NCBI GenBank assembly: GCA_910585795.1
Contig: CAJUFV010000261.1
Location: 1 to 17,192 of the forward strand
DNA length: 17,192 bases
Direction: 5' to 3'
Source of the DNA: an uncultured Clostridia bacterium
Lineage (GTDB): Bacteria; Bacillota; Clostridia; UBA1381
Under the pieces are notes generated by a model. It worked only from the letters and a program-made list of their open reading frames with translations, ran no database searches and was not told where the DNA came from. Numbering within the stretch: the first letter of the stretch is position 1; every line of letters starts with the position of its first letter. Shown here in pieces: positions 7,130 through 15,513 of the stretch. The position numbers were made by a program, and so were the translations under genes.

Positions 7130-7173
7130 GAGAAATTCCTCACCCTGTATTTGCGGTGAGGAACAGCTCTTTT
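7128..7173 (+). terminator. Hairpin between rbfA and nrnA, possible weak terminator or processing site
   Basis: TTCCTCACC (7136-7144) pairs perfectly with GGTGAGGAA (7155-7163) around a ten-base loop, and AAGAG (7128-7132) can pair with CTCTT (7167-7171) below an internal bulge. The 3' side ends in TTTT. It starts within the rbfA stop codon and ends 15 bases before the nrnA ribosome binding site. The U-run is short and interrupted, so readthrough into nrnA-truB-ribF is likely; it could equally be an RNase cleavage or stability element. Confidence 0.5.
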
Positions 7174-7200
7174 AGACAAGTATTCAGGGAGGTGCAGGCA

Positions 7201-8157
7201 GTGCAGGCAGTTATTGATAAAATAGTAAAAGCAAAATCGGTTGCGGTATTGCCTCATGTTAATGAGGACGCAGACGCTCTGGGTTCATGCTTTGCTTTTG
7301 CAAAAATGCTTCGTAAAATGGGTAAGGAAGCGATAGTTTATGTAAGCAGCAAAGTGGAAGCAAGGCTTGATTTTATCGGTAAGGATTATGTTATATATGA
7401 CAGCAATGCAGAATATAATCATGATTTGTGTGCCTGTCTTGACTGCGGAGACCTTGAACGTATAAAGGAACGAAGAAAATTATTCGATAAGATAAACAAC
7501 TCTATCAATATAGACCATCACATGACGAATACAAAATTTGCAGACGCGAATTATATAGATGGTACTGCTTCCGCCACGGGAGAAATACTTGTAAAGCTGT
7601 TTAGAGAAATGAACGCTAAACCAGATGATGATACAGCAAGGAATCTATATACTGCCATATGCTCGGATACCGGCTGTTTTAAGTACAGTAATACAAAGCC
7701 GGAGACACTTCGTATCGTTGCTGACCTTGTGGAATATGATTTTGACCACGCGGAGGTAGTAAGATTGCTGTTTGACAGCGAATCACTTGAGCAGGCTAAG
7801 CTTAAGGCCGAGATTACGGGTAGCATACAGTCATATGACGGAGGTAAAATTTCTATGGTATATGCCGATGAGAAAATTGGTGAAAAGTATGGAATAAGTA
7901 AAGAGGATATACCAAATCTGGTTGAAATTCCAAGACGTATAGAAGGAACGGAAATTGCTGTATGTGTAAAACATACTGATGAAGGCTACCGTATAAATTT
8001 AAGGTCAAACGGAGCCGCGGATGTTGCAAAAGTCGCCGCGAGGCTTGGCGGCGGTGGGCATATTAAAGCAGCCGGCGCGACAGTTACTGCAGCTTCAAGA
8101 GAGGAAGCGGAAAGTATTATTCTGTCTGAATGCAGAAAAGCTCTGGGGGAAATATAA
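7201..8157 (+). CDS. nrnA: NrnA-type DHH-family oligoribonuclease / pAp phosphatase
   Basis: NrnA degrades 2-5 nt RNA fragments to mononucleotides and dephosphorylates 3'-phosphoadenosine 5'-phosphate in the cytoplasm. With the start used here it has 318 residues, the normal family length. The DHH domain shows HVNEDADALGS at 19-29, DCGD at 81-84 and IDHHMTN around 104-110, all metal ligands of the DHH phosphoesterases. The DHHA1 substrate domain ends with GGGGHIKAAG at 283-292. The GTG at 7201 is chosen because GGGAGGTG (7187-7194) stands about eight bases upstream. An in-frame GTG at 7156 would add 15 residues not expected in the family, and its codons fall inside the hairpin at 7136-7163. 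Its stop overlaps the truB start by one base. Confidence 0.94.
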   Translation: MQAVIDKIVKAKSVAVLPHVNEDADALGSCFAFAKMLRKMGKEAIVYVSSKVEARLDFIGKDYVIYDSNAEYNHDLCACLDCGDLERIKERRKLFDKINNSINIDHHMTNTKFADANYIDGTASATGEILVKLFREMNAKPDDDTARNLYTAICSDTGCFKYSNTKPETLRIVADLVEYDFDHAEVVRLLFDSESLEQAKLKAEITGSIQSYDGGKISMVYADEKIGEKYGISKEDIPNLVEIPRRIEGTEIAVCVKHTDEGYRINLRSNGAADVAKVAARLGGGGHIKAAGATVTAASREEAESIILSECRKALGEI

Positions 8158-9023
8158 TGAATGGGATTATAATAATAGATAAGCCTAACGGACGTACCTC
8201 GCATGATATGGTGAATTTTATAAGAAGACTTACAGGAATGAAAAAGGTAGGACATACAGGTACGCTTGACCCGATGGCTACCGGTGTTCTTCCGGTTTGT
8301 ATAGGCTCTGCGACAAAGGCGGCTGACATGCTGACACTGTCTGACAAGTGTTATATAGCCGAGCTGGTTCTGGGGATGACAACAGATACGCAGGACGCGG
8401 ACGGAGAGGTGCTGACGGAATGTGAGGTTAACTGCTCTGAAAAGGAAATATATGACGCCGTAGGCAGCTTTATCGGCGAAATTGAACAAATACCGCCGAT
8501 GTATTCGGCAATAAAGCAGGGCGGAAAAAAACTCTATGAGCTTGCGCGTAAAGGTATAGAGGTTGAGAGAAAAAGCCGTAAGGTTCAGATATACTCGATT
8601 GATATATTAAAAATTGATGGTGAGCGCGTTACATTACGTGTATTCTGTTCAAAGGGAACATACATAAGAACTCTTTGCGAGGATATTGGAATAAAGCTGC
8701 GTGTCGGAGCATATATGAATACATTGCGGCGCGTGCGGACAGGACCTTTTACAATAGAAGAGAGTCATGAGGTTCGTGAATTGAACGAATTACAGCAGGA
8801 AGACAGACTGAATGAGATTATTATTCCTGTTGACCGAATGTTTGATGAATATCCTGAAATTTTGCTTAATCAAAAGCAGGTAAGGAGTATCACAAACGGT
8901 ATTGCCATGACATATAGCGGCAATGAAGGTCTGTATAGAGTATATGATGAAAACGGCAGGTTTTTATGTATAGGACGGATAAGAGACGGAAAACTGAAAT
9001 CGGAAAAAGCATTTTGGAATTAA
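8157..9023 (+). CDS. truB: tRNA pseudouridine(55) synthase TruB
   Basis: TruB converts U55 in the T-loop of tRNAs to pseudouridine. The 288-residue protein contains GHTGTLDPMATGVLPVCIG with the catalytic Asp at residue 38, then YIAELVLGMTTDTQDADG, PPMYSAIKQGGKKLYELAR and CSKGTYIRTLCEDIG, all family signatures, plus a short C-terminal PUA-like region. The ATG at 8157 gives the canonical N-terminus MNGIIIIDKPNGRTSHD and overlaps the nrnA stop (TAATG). A longer frame from 8130 would add nine residues inside nrnA. The ribosome binding site is a run of G residues at 8145-8149. The overlap implies translational coupling with nrnA, and ribF follows 19 bases downstream. Confidence 0.96.
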   Translation: MNGIIIIDKPNGRTSHDMVNFIRRLTGMKKVGHTGTLDPMATGVLPVCIGSATKAADMLTLSDKCYIAELVLGMTTDTQDADGEVLTECEVNCSEKEIYDAVGSFIGEIEQIPPMYSAIKQGGKKLYELARKGIEVERKSRKVQIYSIDILKIDGERVTLRVFCSKGTYIRTLCEDIGIKLRVGAYMNTLRRVRTGPFTIEESHEVRELNELQQEDRLNEIIIPVDRMFDEYPEILLNQKQVRSITNGIAMTYSGNEGLYRVYDENGRFLCIGRIRDGKLKSEKAFWN

Positions 9024-9042
9024 TGGTAAGGAGTTGAAGGAG

Positions 9043-9945
9043 ATGGAGATAATCCGAGGCCGGACTCATTATGATGGCACTGTAGCGGCTCTTGGGAATT
9101 TTGATGGACTCCATGTCGCTCATATGACAATTATACGGAATGCAATTCGATACGCGGCAGAGCATAATCTTAAAAGCGGAGTATTGCTATTTGACGAGAA
9201 CACGAAAGGCATAACGCAGGGCAGTATAGAGCTTATAACACCGAATGAGGCGAAGCTTGAACTGCTGGAGCGGGAACGGCTTGATTTTGTTTTTATGGAA
9301 AAATTCGACAAGGAGTTTATGAAAAAAACTCCGGAGGAATTTATTCGGTATCTTGTGGATAATCTTAAGGTAAAGGCAGTTTGTGTAGGCTATGATTACA
9401 GCTTTGGGTATAATGCTCAGGGAGATGTGGAATTGCTTCGGTATTTTGGCAGACAGTATGGTTTTGAGGTGATTGTTACTGACGCGATAAGTATTGACGG
9501 TATACTGGTTGCGAGTACGGATATAAGACAGCTTATAAAGTCGGGCGACATGGAACAGGCGGAGAAATTTCTGGGACGGCGCTACTGTATTGAGGGACAC
9601 GTTGTAAAGGGGCTGCAAAACGGTACTAAAATGGGTATTCCCACGGCGAATGTGGATTATGACGTTAATATGGCGCTCCCTAAAGAAGGCGTTTACGCGG
9701 GAATTACATATGTGGATGGAAAGCGATTAAAAAGTGTTATAAATGTAGGAAGAAATTTGACTTTTGGAGCAAAAAAACTGACAGTGGAAAGTCATATTCT
9801 TAATTTTAATGAGAATATTTACGATAAATATATACGAGTAAGCTTTGCGAAGCGTTTAAGGGATGTTGTGAGGTTTAACAGTATTGACGAACTGATAAAA
9901 CAAATAAAAAGTGATATAATTTCAATATCCGACATGGATTTATAG
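9043..9945 (+). CDS. ribF: Bifunctional riboflavin kinase / FAD synthetase RibF
   Basis: RibF phosphorylates riboflavin to FMN and adenylates FMN to FAD. The N-terminal nucleotidyltransferase half has GNFDGLHVAH at 18-27, DYSFGYNAQGD and STDIRQLIKSGD; the C-terminal kinase half has GIPTANV at 198-204, then YAGITY, NVGRNLTFG and HILNF. The HxGH nucleotide-binding motif reads HVAH, with Ala for Gly, which is uncommon. The 300-residue length is normal. ATG at 9043 is chosen because AAGGAG (9028-9033) lies nine bases upstream. An in-frame TTG at 9034 abuts that same site with no spacing, and a second AAGGAG directly abuts the ATG. It ends the nusA-operon module, its stop codon TAG overlapping the glmU ribosome binding site. 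Confidence 0.94.
   Translation: MEIIRGRTHYDGTVAALGNFDGLHVAHMTIIRNAIRYAAEHNLKSGVLLFDENTKGITQGSIELITPNEAKLELLERERLDFVFMEKFDKEFMKKTPEEFIRYLVDNLKVKAVCVGYDYSFGYNAQGDVELLRYFGRQYGFEVIVTDAISIDGILVASTDIRQLIKSGDMEQAEKFLGRRYCIEGHVVKGLQNGTKMGIPTANVDYDVNMALPKEGVYAGITYVDGKRLKSVINVGRNLTFGAKKLTVESHILNFNENIYDKYIRVSFAKRLRDVVRFNSIDELIKQIKSDIISISDMDL
9912..9920 (+). promoter_or_regulatory. Possible extended -10 promoter for glmU-pth-mfd
   Basis: TGATATAAT gives a perfect TATAAT box (9915-9920) with the TGn extension, within the last codons of ribF and about 40 bases before the glmU start. The nearest -35-like sequence, TTGACG at 9884-9889, is 25 bases away, which is too far. It would therefore have to act as an extended -10 promoter without a -35 box. 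Confidence 0.4.
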
Positions 9946-9958
9946 GAGGAAATACAAT

Positions 9959-11317
9959 ATGTTTACTAGTGTAATTCTGGCGGCCGGCATGGGTACAAGA
10001 ATGAAGTCAAAAATGCCAAAGGTGATACATACAGTTTGCGGTAAAGGACTTTGCCGATGGGTAATAGACGCGTCAAAAGCAGCAGGCGCGGAAACTGTTT
10101 GTACAATTATTGGTCATGAGGCTGAAATGGTAAAGGAAAGGCTTGGTGATGTATGTAACTTTGCCTTGCAGGCGGAACAGAAAGGAACAGGCCATGCTGT
10201 TATGCAGGCAATTGATGTGATAAAGTCCGCGAAGGGCGAGGTTGTTATTTTAAATGGAGATACTCCTCTTGTAACTGCTGAAACAATAAAGAATGCGCTG
10301 GATTATCATAAGTCATGCGGAAATCACGCTACTGTTATTACCGCTGTGCTTGACGACGCGTCCGGTTATGGAAGAATAGTACGCGGCGCTGACGGCGGCG
10401 TAAGGAAGATTGTAGAGCAGAAGGACGCGAGTGAGGAAGAAAAAAATATAAACGAGATAAATTCTGGTATGTATGTTTTTGATGGTGAGTCACTCGTATA
10501 TGCGCTGTCTAAGCTTACACCTAATAATGCGCAGGGAGAATATTATCTGACAGACACACTTGAAATTCTGCTCTCTGCAGGTAAAAAGGTTGGCGGCTAT
10601 GCTGTATCTGATAATGATGAAATTCGCGGCATTAATGATAGGGTACAGCTTAATGAGGCGGAAAAATTAATGCAGAGACGTATTAATGAAACGCATATGA
10701 GAAACGGTGTTACAATACATAATCCCGAAAGCGTGTATATTGAGGATGGTGTAAAAATAGGCTCGGATACTGAAATTTGTCAGAATGTTACTATTAAAAG
10801 CGGTACAGAAATAGGCTCGGATTGTGTAATAGGTTCAGGAAGTATGCTTGACAGAGCGTTAATTCATGATAAAGCTGATATATTAAGCTCAGTTATTATT
10901 AAATCCGAGGTGGGCAGCGGCACTCATGTTGGTCCATTTGCTTATATCAGACCTGACTGTACGGTTGGTGACAATGTTAAAGTAGGCGATTTTGTTGAAA
11001 TTAAAAATTCAAAGATAGACGACGGTACAAAGATTTCACATCTTACATATATTGGTGACAGTGATGTAGGAAAACGTGTGAATTTTGGATGTGGTACGGT
11101 AACGTGTAATTATGACGGTAAGAAGAAATACAGAACAAAAATAGGAGATGATTGTTTTGTTGGCTGCAATACAAATTTTGTTTCGCCGATTAATGTGGGT
11201 GATGGTGTATATATTGCGGCAGGCTCGACTATAACCGAGGATATTCCTGAAAATAGTTTGTCGATTGCGCGTGCGCGTCAGGTCAATAAAGAGGGCTGGA
11301 AAGATAAGAGAAGATAA
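9959..11317 (+). CDS. glmU: Bifunctional GlcNAc-1-P uridyltransferase / GlcN-1-P acetyltransferase GlmU
   Basis: GlmU acetylates glucosamine-1-phosphate and joins the product to UTP, making UDP-GlcNAc for peptidoglycan and other envelope polymers. The N-terminal pyrophosphorylase domain (about 1-228) has LAAGMGTRMKSKMPK at 7-21, QKGTGHAV, LNGDTPLV and INSGMYVFDG. The C-terminal half is a left-handed beta-helix of hexapeptide repeats with GPFAYIRPD, VGDFVEIKNSKI and SHLTYIGD, where His361 matches the acetyltransferase base. NFGCGTVTCNYDGKKKYRT and IAAGSTITEDIP follow. At 452 residues it is full length. GGAGG at 9945-9949 precedes the ATG by nine bases and overlaps the ribF stop. A terminator-like hairpin lies just beyond its stop. 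Confidence 0.97.
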   Translation: MFTSVILAAGMGTRMKSKMPKVIHTVCGKGLCRWVIDASKAAGAETVCTIIGHEAEMVKERLGDVCNFALQAEQKGTGHAVMQAIDVIKSAKGEVVILNGDTPLVTAETIKNALDYHKSCGNHATVITAVLDDASGYGRIVRGADGGVRKIVEQKDASEEEKNINEINSGMYVFDGESLVYALSKLTPNNAQGEYYLTDTLEILLSAGKKVGGYAVSDNDEIRGINDRVQLNEAEKLMQRRINETHMRNGVTIHNPESVYIEDGVKIGSDTEICQNVTIKSGTEIGSDCVIGSGSMLDRALIHDKADILSSVIIKSEVGSGTHVGPFAYIRPDCTVGDNVKVGDFVEIKNSKIDDGTKISHLTYIGDSDVGKRVNFGCGTVTCNYDGKKKYRTKIGDDCFVGCNTNFVSPINVGDGVYIAAGSTITEDIPENSLSIARARQVNKEGWKDKRR

Positions 11318-11339
11318 CATGGGAATTAGAAGCATTTTG

Positions 11340-11366
11340 GGGCAGATAAAGGAATCTGCCCTTTTT
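11340..11366 (+). terminator. Terminator-like hairpin between glmU and pth
   Basis: GGGCAGAT (11340-11347) and ATCTGCCC (11354-11361) pair perfectly over eight bases around AAAGGA and are followed at once by TTTTT (11362-11366), the classic form of an intrinsic terminator. It begins 22 bases after the glmU stop and ends 10 bases before the pth ribosome binding site. No promoter fits between it and pth, so it probably works as a partial terminator or attenuator. The stretch is also open in frame with pth, so it could instead be coding. Confidence 0.65.
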
Positions 11367-11390
11367 GGACGTAAAGAGGAGAGCAAACCA

Positions 11391-11957
11391 ATGTATATTA
11401 TAGCAGGACTGGGGAATCCCGGAAAGCAGTATGATATGACCCGCCATAATATCGGATTTCATACAATAGACTATATTGCGGATAAATACGGAGTGAGACT
11501 GTCTAAGCTGAAATTTAAGTCTGTGTACGGAGAAGCAATGATTGCCGGAGAGAAGGTTTATCTTGTAAAGCCGCAGACGTTTATGAATCTAAGCGGTGAC
11601 GCTATAGCTGAAATGGCTCAATTTTATAAGGTGCCAACTGAAAATATAATCGTAATAAATGATGATATTTCTCTTGACGCGGGAAGAATACGTGTGAGAG
11701 GAAAAGGAAGCGCCGGCGGCCATAACGGACTTAAGTCTATAATTTACCGTCTCAATTCAGACGAGTTTCCGCGTGTTAAAATGGGTGTGGGAGCGCCAAA
11801 GCATGAAGATTATAATCTGGCTGATTTTGTTTTGGGACGATTTACAAGCGAGGAAATACCTGTTATGGAGGAAGCGATTAGGAAAGCTGAAACGGCGGTA
11901 TATGAAATAATTAAAAACGGTATTCAGAGCGCTATGAACCGTTGTAACAGTAAATAA
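11391..11957 (+). CDS. pth: Peptidyl-tRNA hydrolase
   Basis: Pth releases tRNA from peptidyl-tRNAs that drop off the ribosome. From the ATG at 11391 it is 188 residues, the usual bacterial length. Key features are GLGNPGKQYDMTRHNIGF with Asn9 and the catalytic His19, KPQTFMNLSG with Asn66, INDDISLDAG with the conserved Asp near 91-92, KGSAGGHNGLKSI, and DFVLGRF near the end. The start is supported by AGGAG (11377-11381) nine bases upstream and by the family N-terminus MYIIAGLGNPG. An in-frame ATG at 11319, one base after the glmU stop, would add 24 residues read through the terminator-like hairpin, with only a weak ribosome binding site. The two-gene run pth-mfd is common in Firmicutes. Confidence 0.95.
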   Translation: MYIIAGLGNPGKQYDMTRHNIGFHTIDYIADKYGVRLSKLKFKSVYGEAMIAGEKVYLVKPQTFMNLSGDAIAEMAQFYKVPTENIIVINDDISLDAGRIRVRGKGSAGGHNGLKSIIYRLNSDEFPRVKMGVGAPKHEDYNLADFVLGRFTSEEIPVMEEAIRKAETAVYEIIKNGIQSAMNRCNSK

Positions 11958-11975
11958 TAAAGCGAAGGAAATAAT

Positions 11976-14900
11976 ATGAATTTTTCGGATATTTTACAAA
12001 ATTATGCTCCGTACAGAGGAATTGTGCGGCATTTGAATAATACGCCTGTATCTGTTGCAGGAATTGTTGAATCGGCCCAGGGACAGTTGATATATTCGAT
12101 TTCAAAAGAAAATGACAGCTCTGCGCTTATTGTGTGTTACAGTGATATGGAGGCAAGGAAGCTGTACAGTGATATGGAATTTTACAGTAAAAATACTCTG
12201 TATTTTCCTTCAAAGGAATATATATTTTACAATATAGAAACTTCAGGACATCAGAATGAACATTCGAGAATTGCTGTTTTACAGAAGCTGATAAGCGGAG
12301 GAAAATATATTGTTGTAACAAGTCTTGACGCGCTGATGCAGTATACGGCTGACAGAGAACAGTTTAAAGGTATGTGTATTCATTTTGAGCTTGGAAAGCG
12401 ATTTGAGCTTGATGAGCTTGCAAATCAGCTGGTAATTATGGGATACGCGCGTGAGGACAGCGTTGAGGGGGCAGGACAGTTCGCGATACGCGGCGGAATA
12501 CTGGATATTTTTCCGCCTGACAGCGATAATCCCTACAGGATTGAGTTTTTTGATGATGAGACTGATTCTATACGTGAATTTGACACGTACACACAGCGTT
12601 CTCTTGATAAGCTGGAAACAGTTAGTATAGCCCCAGTGTGCGAGGCTCTTATTACAGATGAAAAACGTGATGAAATAATTATGGAGCTTGAAAAGAGAAT
12701 ACGCGGTGCAAAGCGTAAAAAAACGGATGAAAGCGTGTTTATAGAAACAACTCAGTCCGATATAGAAAGCTTCAGAGAGCAGCGGTATTTTCCGTCTGTA
12801 GATAAGTATGTGTCGCTTGTTTATGGAAGAATACCGTCAGTTCTGGATTATTTTGATGATAATGACCTTGTGTTTGTGATTGATCCAAAGCGCATACGAG
12901 AGAGAGGAAAGACTTTTGAGTGGGAAAAAAATGAGCAGATAACCGAGCTGAAGCTTAAAAAAGTACTTGGAGAGTATAAGGACAGCTTTTATTGCGATTA
13001 TATAGACAAGGTTAGGGAAATATCAGGGAAAAAACTTATTTCCTTTGATGTGCTGTCACATTCAAATGCGGATTTTAAATATAAGCATCTTGAGACATTT
13101 ACAACAAAAACCACAGTATCATTTCATGGGAAAATTGACTATCTCTATGAGGATTTAAGGAGCTGGCAGAGTAAGCGTTATACGGTTATTATTCTTTGCG
13201 CTTCACGGGGGAGAGGCGAAAATCTTGCCGGTGTGCTTGAAGATAAAGGGATAAAAGCAAGATTTATTTTTGATGATTCAAAGGATGAAAAAGCTGAGTT
13301 TGCTGAGGGTGAAACCGTTATTATGCGCGGCGAGCTGAGTAAAGGTTTTGAATATCCTGAAATGAATTTTGTGCTTGTTTCCGACCATGAAATTTTTGAT
13401 ACTAAAAAAAGCCGTTCGAGACGTAAGGTAGAAAATGCCAACAGAATAAAAAATTATACTGATATAAGTGTTGGAGACTATGTTGTGCATCAGACCCATG
13501 GAATAGGTCAGTATATGGGAACACAGAAAATGACTGTAGGCAATGTTGCAAAGGATTATTTGAAAATTCAGTATCAGGGTACTGATTGTTTGTATATTCC
13601 TATTGACCAGTTAAATTTGTTATATAAGTATGTAGGAAACGCGGATAAAAAGCTCAGGCTGAATAAGCTTGGGGGCAGTGAATGGAATAAAACAAAACAG
13701 CGTGTTAAGCAGTCTACTGCTGAACTGGCTGGAAAGCTGGTGGCTCTGTATGCCGAAAGAGAAAAGGCGCGGGGATATGCTTACAGTGAGGATACTCCAT
13801 GGCAGAGAGATTTTGAAGATACCTTTCAGTATCAGGAAACAGAGGACCAGCTTCGCTCCATTGAAGAAGTAAAAACCGATATGGAAAAAAACAAGCCTAT
13901 GGACAGACTTCTTTGTGGTGATGTGGGATTCGGAAAGACGGAGATTGCTCTTCGCGCAGCGTTTAAAGCGGTAGGAGATTCAAAGCAGGTAGCTTATCTC
14001 TGTCCTACTACTATTTTGGCTATGCAGCATTATGAAACCTTTCTGAAGCGTATGGAGACTTTTCCGATAAAGGTGGAAATGCTGTCGAGATTCAGAACTG
14101 CCGCAGAGCAGAAAAAAATTTTGAAGCAGCTTAAAACAGGTGAGATTGATATAATAATCGGAACGCATAGAATACTTTCAAAGGATTTAGAATTTAAGGA
14201 TTTAGGATTGCTGATAATAGATGAGGAACAGAGATTCGGAGTGGCGCATAAGGAAAGGCTAAAGGAGCTGAAACAGAATATAGACGTGCTTACAATGACG
14301 GCTACGCCTATTCCACGAACTCTGCACATGGCTATGACAGGAGTGCGTGATATGAGCGTGCTTACCGAGCCTCCTGAAAACCGCTATCCTGTACAGACGT
14401 ATGTACTGGAAGATAATCCGGCAGTGATTGCCGATGCTATAAGAAATGAGCTGTCACGTGGCGGTCAGGTGTTTTATCTGTATAACAGAGTAAGAGGAAT
14501 TTATCGTAAGGCAGAATGGATAAGAAAAATTTTCCCTGATATAAACGTTGCGGTAGGACATGGCAAGATGAAAGAGGACGAGCTGGAAGATATAATGTAC
14601 GATATGGTAAATGGAAAAACAGATGTTCTTGTCTGTACTACTATTATTGAAACCGGTCTTAATATTCCGAATGCTAACACGATAATTATAGAGGATGCGG
14701 ACCATATGGGACTTGCGCAGCTCTATCAGCTGCGCGGGCGTGTCGGACGCTCTAATCGTGCCGCATATGCTTATTTGACATACCACAGAGATAGAATTTT
14801 ATCTGATACAGCATCCAAGCGGCTTCGAGCTGTTAAGGAATTTACAGAATTCGGGTCAGGATTTAAAATCGCTATGCGCGACCTCGAGATACGCGGCGCA

Positions 14901-15473
14901 GGTAATATACTAGGAGCTGAACAGCACGGGCATATGGATGCTGTTGGTTATGATATGTATTGCCGCCTGCTGAAGGAAAGCGTGGACGAGGCTCAGGGAA
15001 TAGAGGTAAAGGAGCAGATTGATGTGTCTATTGATATAAATATTGACGCTTATCTGCCTGAAAGCTATATTAGAAATCATAATCAGCGAATAGATATTTA
15101 TAAGAAAATAGCGGCTGTGGAAAATGACGAGGATAAGTTTGAAATAGAAGATGAGCTTATTGACCGTTTTGGTGATATTCCTATGCCAGTACAGAATATT
15201 ATTTCAGTGGCGGCGCTTAAGAGTCCCGCAAAGGCTGTCGGTATTTATGAAATATCGCAGAGTTCGGATGCTTTGCAGCTGAAATTTATGCCTGAATATA
15301 TAGACGCTAATCTTATTATGGGACTTGATAAACAGTTTCCTAAGCGTATAAAGCTGGTGTCAAGTGAAAAGCCGGTTATAAATTACAGAATGAACGGTGA
15401 CATCAGGGATATACTTGATATTGTAAATAATTTATTAAGTGTAATAAAAGAATTGCAAAATGCGGAAAAATAG
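11976..15473 (+). CDS. mfd: Transcription-repair coupling factor Mfd
   Basis: Mfd is a DNA translocase that removes RNA polymerase stalled at lesions and recruits UvrA for nucleotide excision repair. The 1165 residues follow the family plan: UvrB-like N-terminus with GGILDIFPP from 173 and YRIEFFDDETDSIREFD; polymerase-interaction CarD-like domain from about 496 (SVGDYVVHQTHGIGQY, GTDCLYIPIDQL). The helicase core has Walker A GDVGFGKT at 648-655, DEEQRFGV from 749, MTATPIPRTLHMA, and RGRVGR at 920-925, then the C-terminal TRCF domain. All motor motifs are intact. GAAGGAA at 11964-11970 precedes the ATG. It lies 18 bases after pth in the same transcript, and its last codons hold the promoter for the next gene. 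Confidence 0.98.
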   Translation: MNFSDILQNYAPYRGIVRHLNNTPVSVAGIVESAQGQLIYSISKENDSSALIVCYSDMEARKLYSDMEFYSKNTLYFPSKEYIFYNIETSGHQNEHSRIAVLQKLISGGKYIVVTSLDALMQYTADREQFKGMCIHFELGKRFELDELANQLVIMGYAREDSVEGAGQFAIRGGILDIFPPDSDNPYRIEFFDDETDSIREFDTYTQRSLDKLETVSIAPVCEALITDEKRDEIIMELEKRIRGAKRKKTDESVFIETTQSDIESFREQRYFPSVDKYVSLVYGRIPSVLDYFDDNDLVFVIDPKRIRERGKTFEWEKNEQITELKLKKVLGEYKDSFYCDYIDKVREISGKKLISFDVLSHSNADFKYKHLETFTTKTTVSFHGKIDYLYEDLRSWQSKRYTVIILCASRGRGENLAGVLEDKGIKARFIFDDSKDEKAEFAEGETVIMRGELSKGFEYPEMNFVLVSDHEIFDTKKSRSRRKVENANRIKNYTDISVGDYVVHQTHGIGQYMGTQKMTVGNVAKDYLKIQYQGTDCLYIPIDQLNLLYKYVGNADKKLRLNKLGGSEWNKTKQRVKQSTAELAGKLVALYAEREKARGYAYSEDTPWQRDFEDTFQYQETEDQLRSIEEVKTDMEKNKPMDRLLCGDVGFGKTEIALRAAFKAVGDSKQVAYLCPTTILAMQHYETFLKRMETFPIKVEMLSRFRTAAEQKKILKQLKTGEIDIIIGTHRILSKDLEFKDLGLLIIDEEQRFGVAHKERLKELKQNIDVLTMTATPIPRTLHMAMTGVRDMSVLTEPPENRYPVQTYVLEDNPAVIADAIRNELSRGGQVFYLYNRVRGIYRKAEWIRKIFPDINVAVGHGKMKEDELEDIMYDMVNGKTDVLVCTTIIETGLNIPNANTIIIEDADHMGLAQLYQLRGRVGRSNRAAYAYLTYHRDRILSDTASKRLRAVKEFTEFGSGFKIAMRDLEIRGAGNILGAEQHGHMDAVGYDMYCRLLKESVDEAQGIEVKEQIDVSIDINIDAYLPESYIRNHNQRIDIYKKIAAVENDEDKFEIEDELIDRFGDIPMPVQNIISVAALKSPAKAVGIYEISQSSDALQLKFMPEYIDANLIMGLDKQFPKRIKLVSSEKPVINYRMNGDIRDILDIVNNLLSVIKELQNAEK

Positions 15474-15481
15474 GTTATACT
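15453..15481 (+). promoter_or_regulatory. Sigma-A type promoter for the PpiC lipoprotein gene
   Basis: TTGCAA at 15453-15458 and TATACT at 15476-15481 are separated by exactly 17 bases. The -35 box lies inside the end of mfd and the spacer contains its stop codon. The expected transcript start near 15488 leaves about 25 bases to the ATG at 15514. No terminator is visible after mfd, so some readthrough is likely as well. Confidence 0.7.
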
Positions 15482-15513
15482 AATAATATAAAAAATATGT
15501 AAGGAGAAATATA

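Noticed and set aside
7156..7200. Longer nrnA N-terminus from GTG at 7156
   Set aside because: The start lies in the 3' arm of a hairpin without a ribosome binding site, while GTG at 7201 has GGGAGGTG at proper spacing and gives the normal family length.
11265..11390. Longer pth frame starting within the end of glmU
   Set aside because: It would overlap glmU by over 50 bases; the ATG at 11391 has a strong ribosome binding site and matches the family N-terminus. The in-frame ATG at 11319 is kept only as an alternative.
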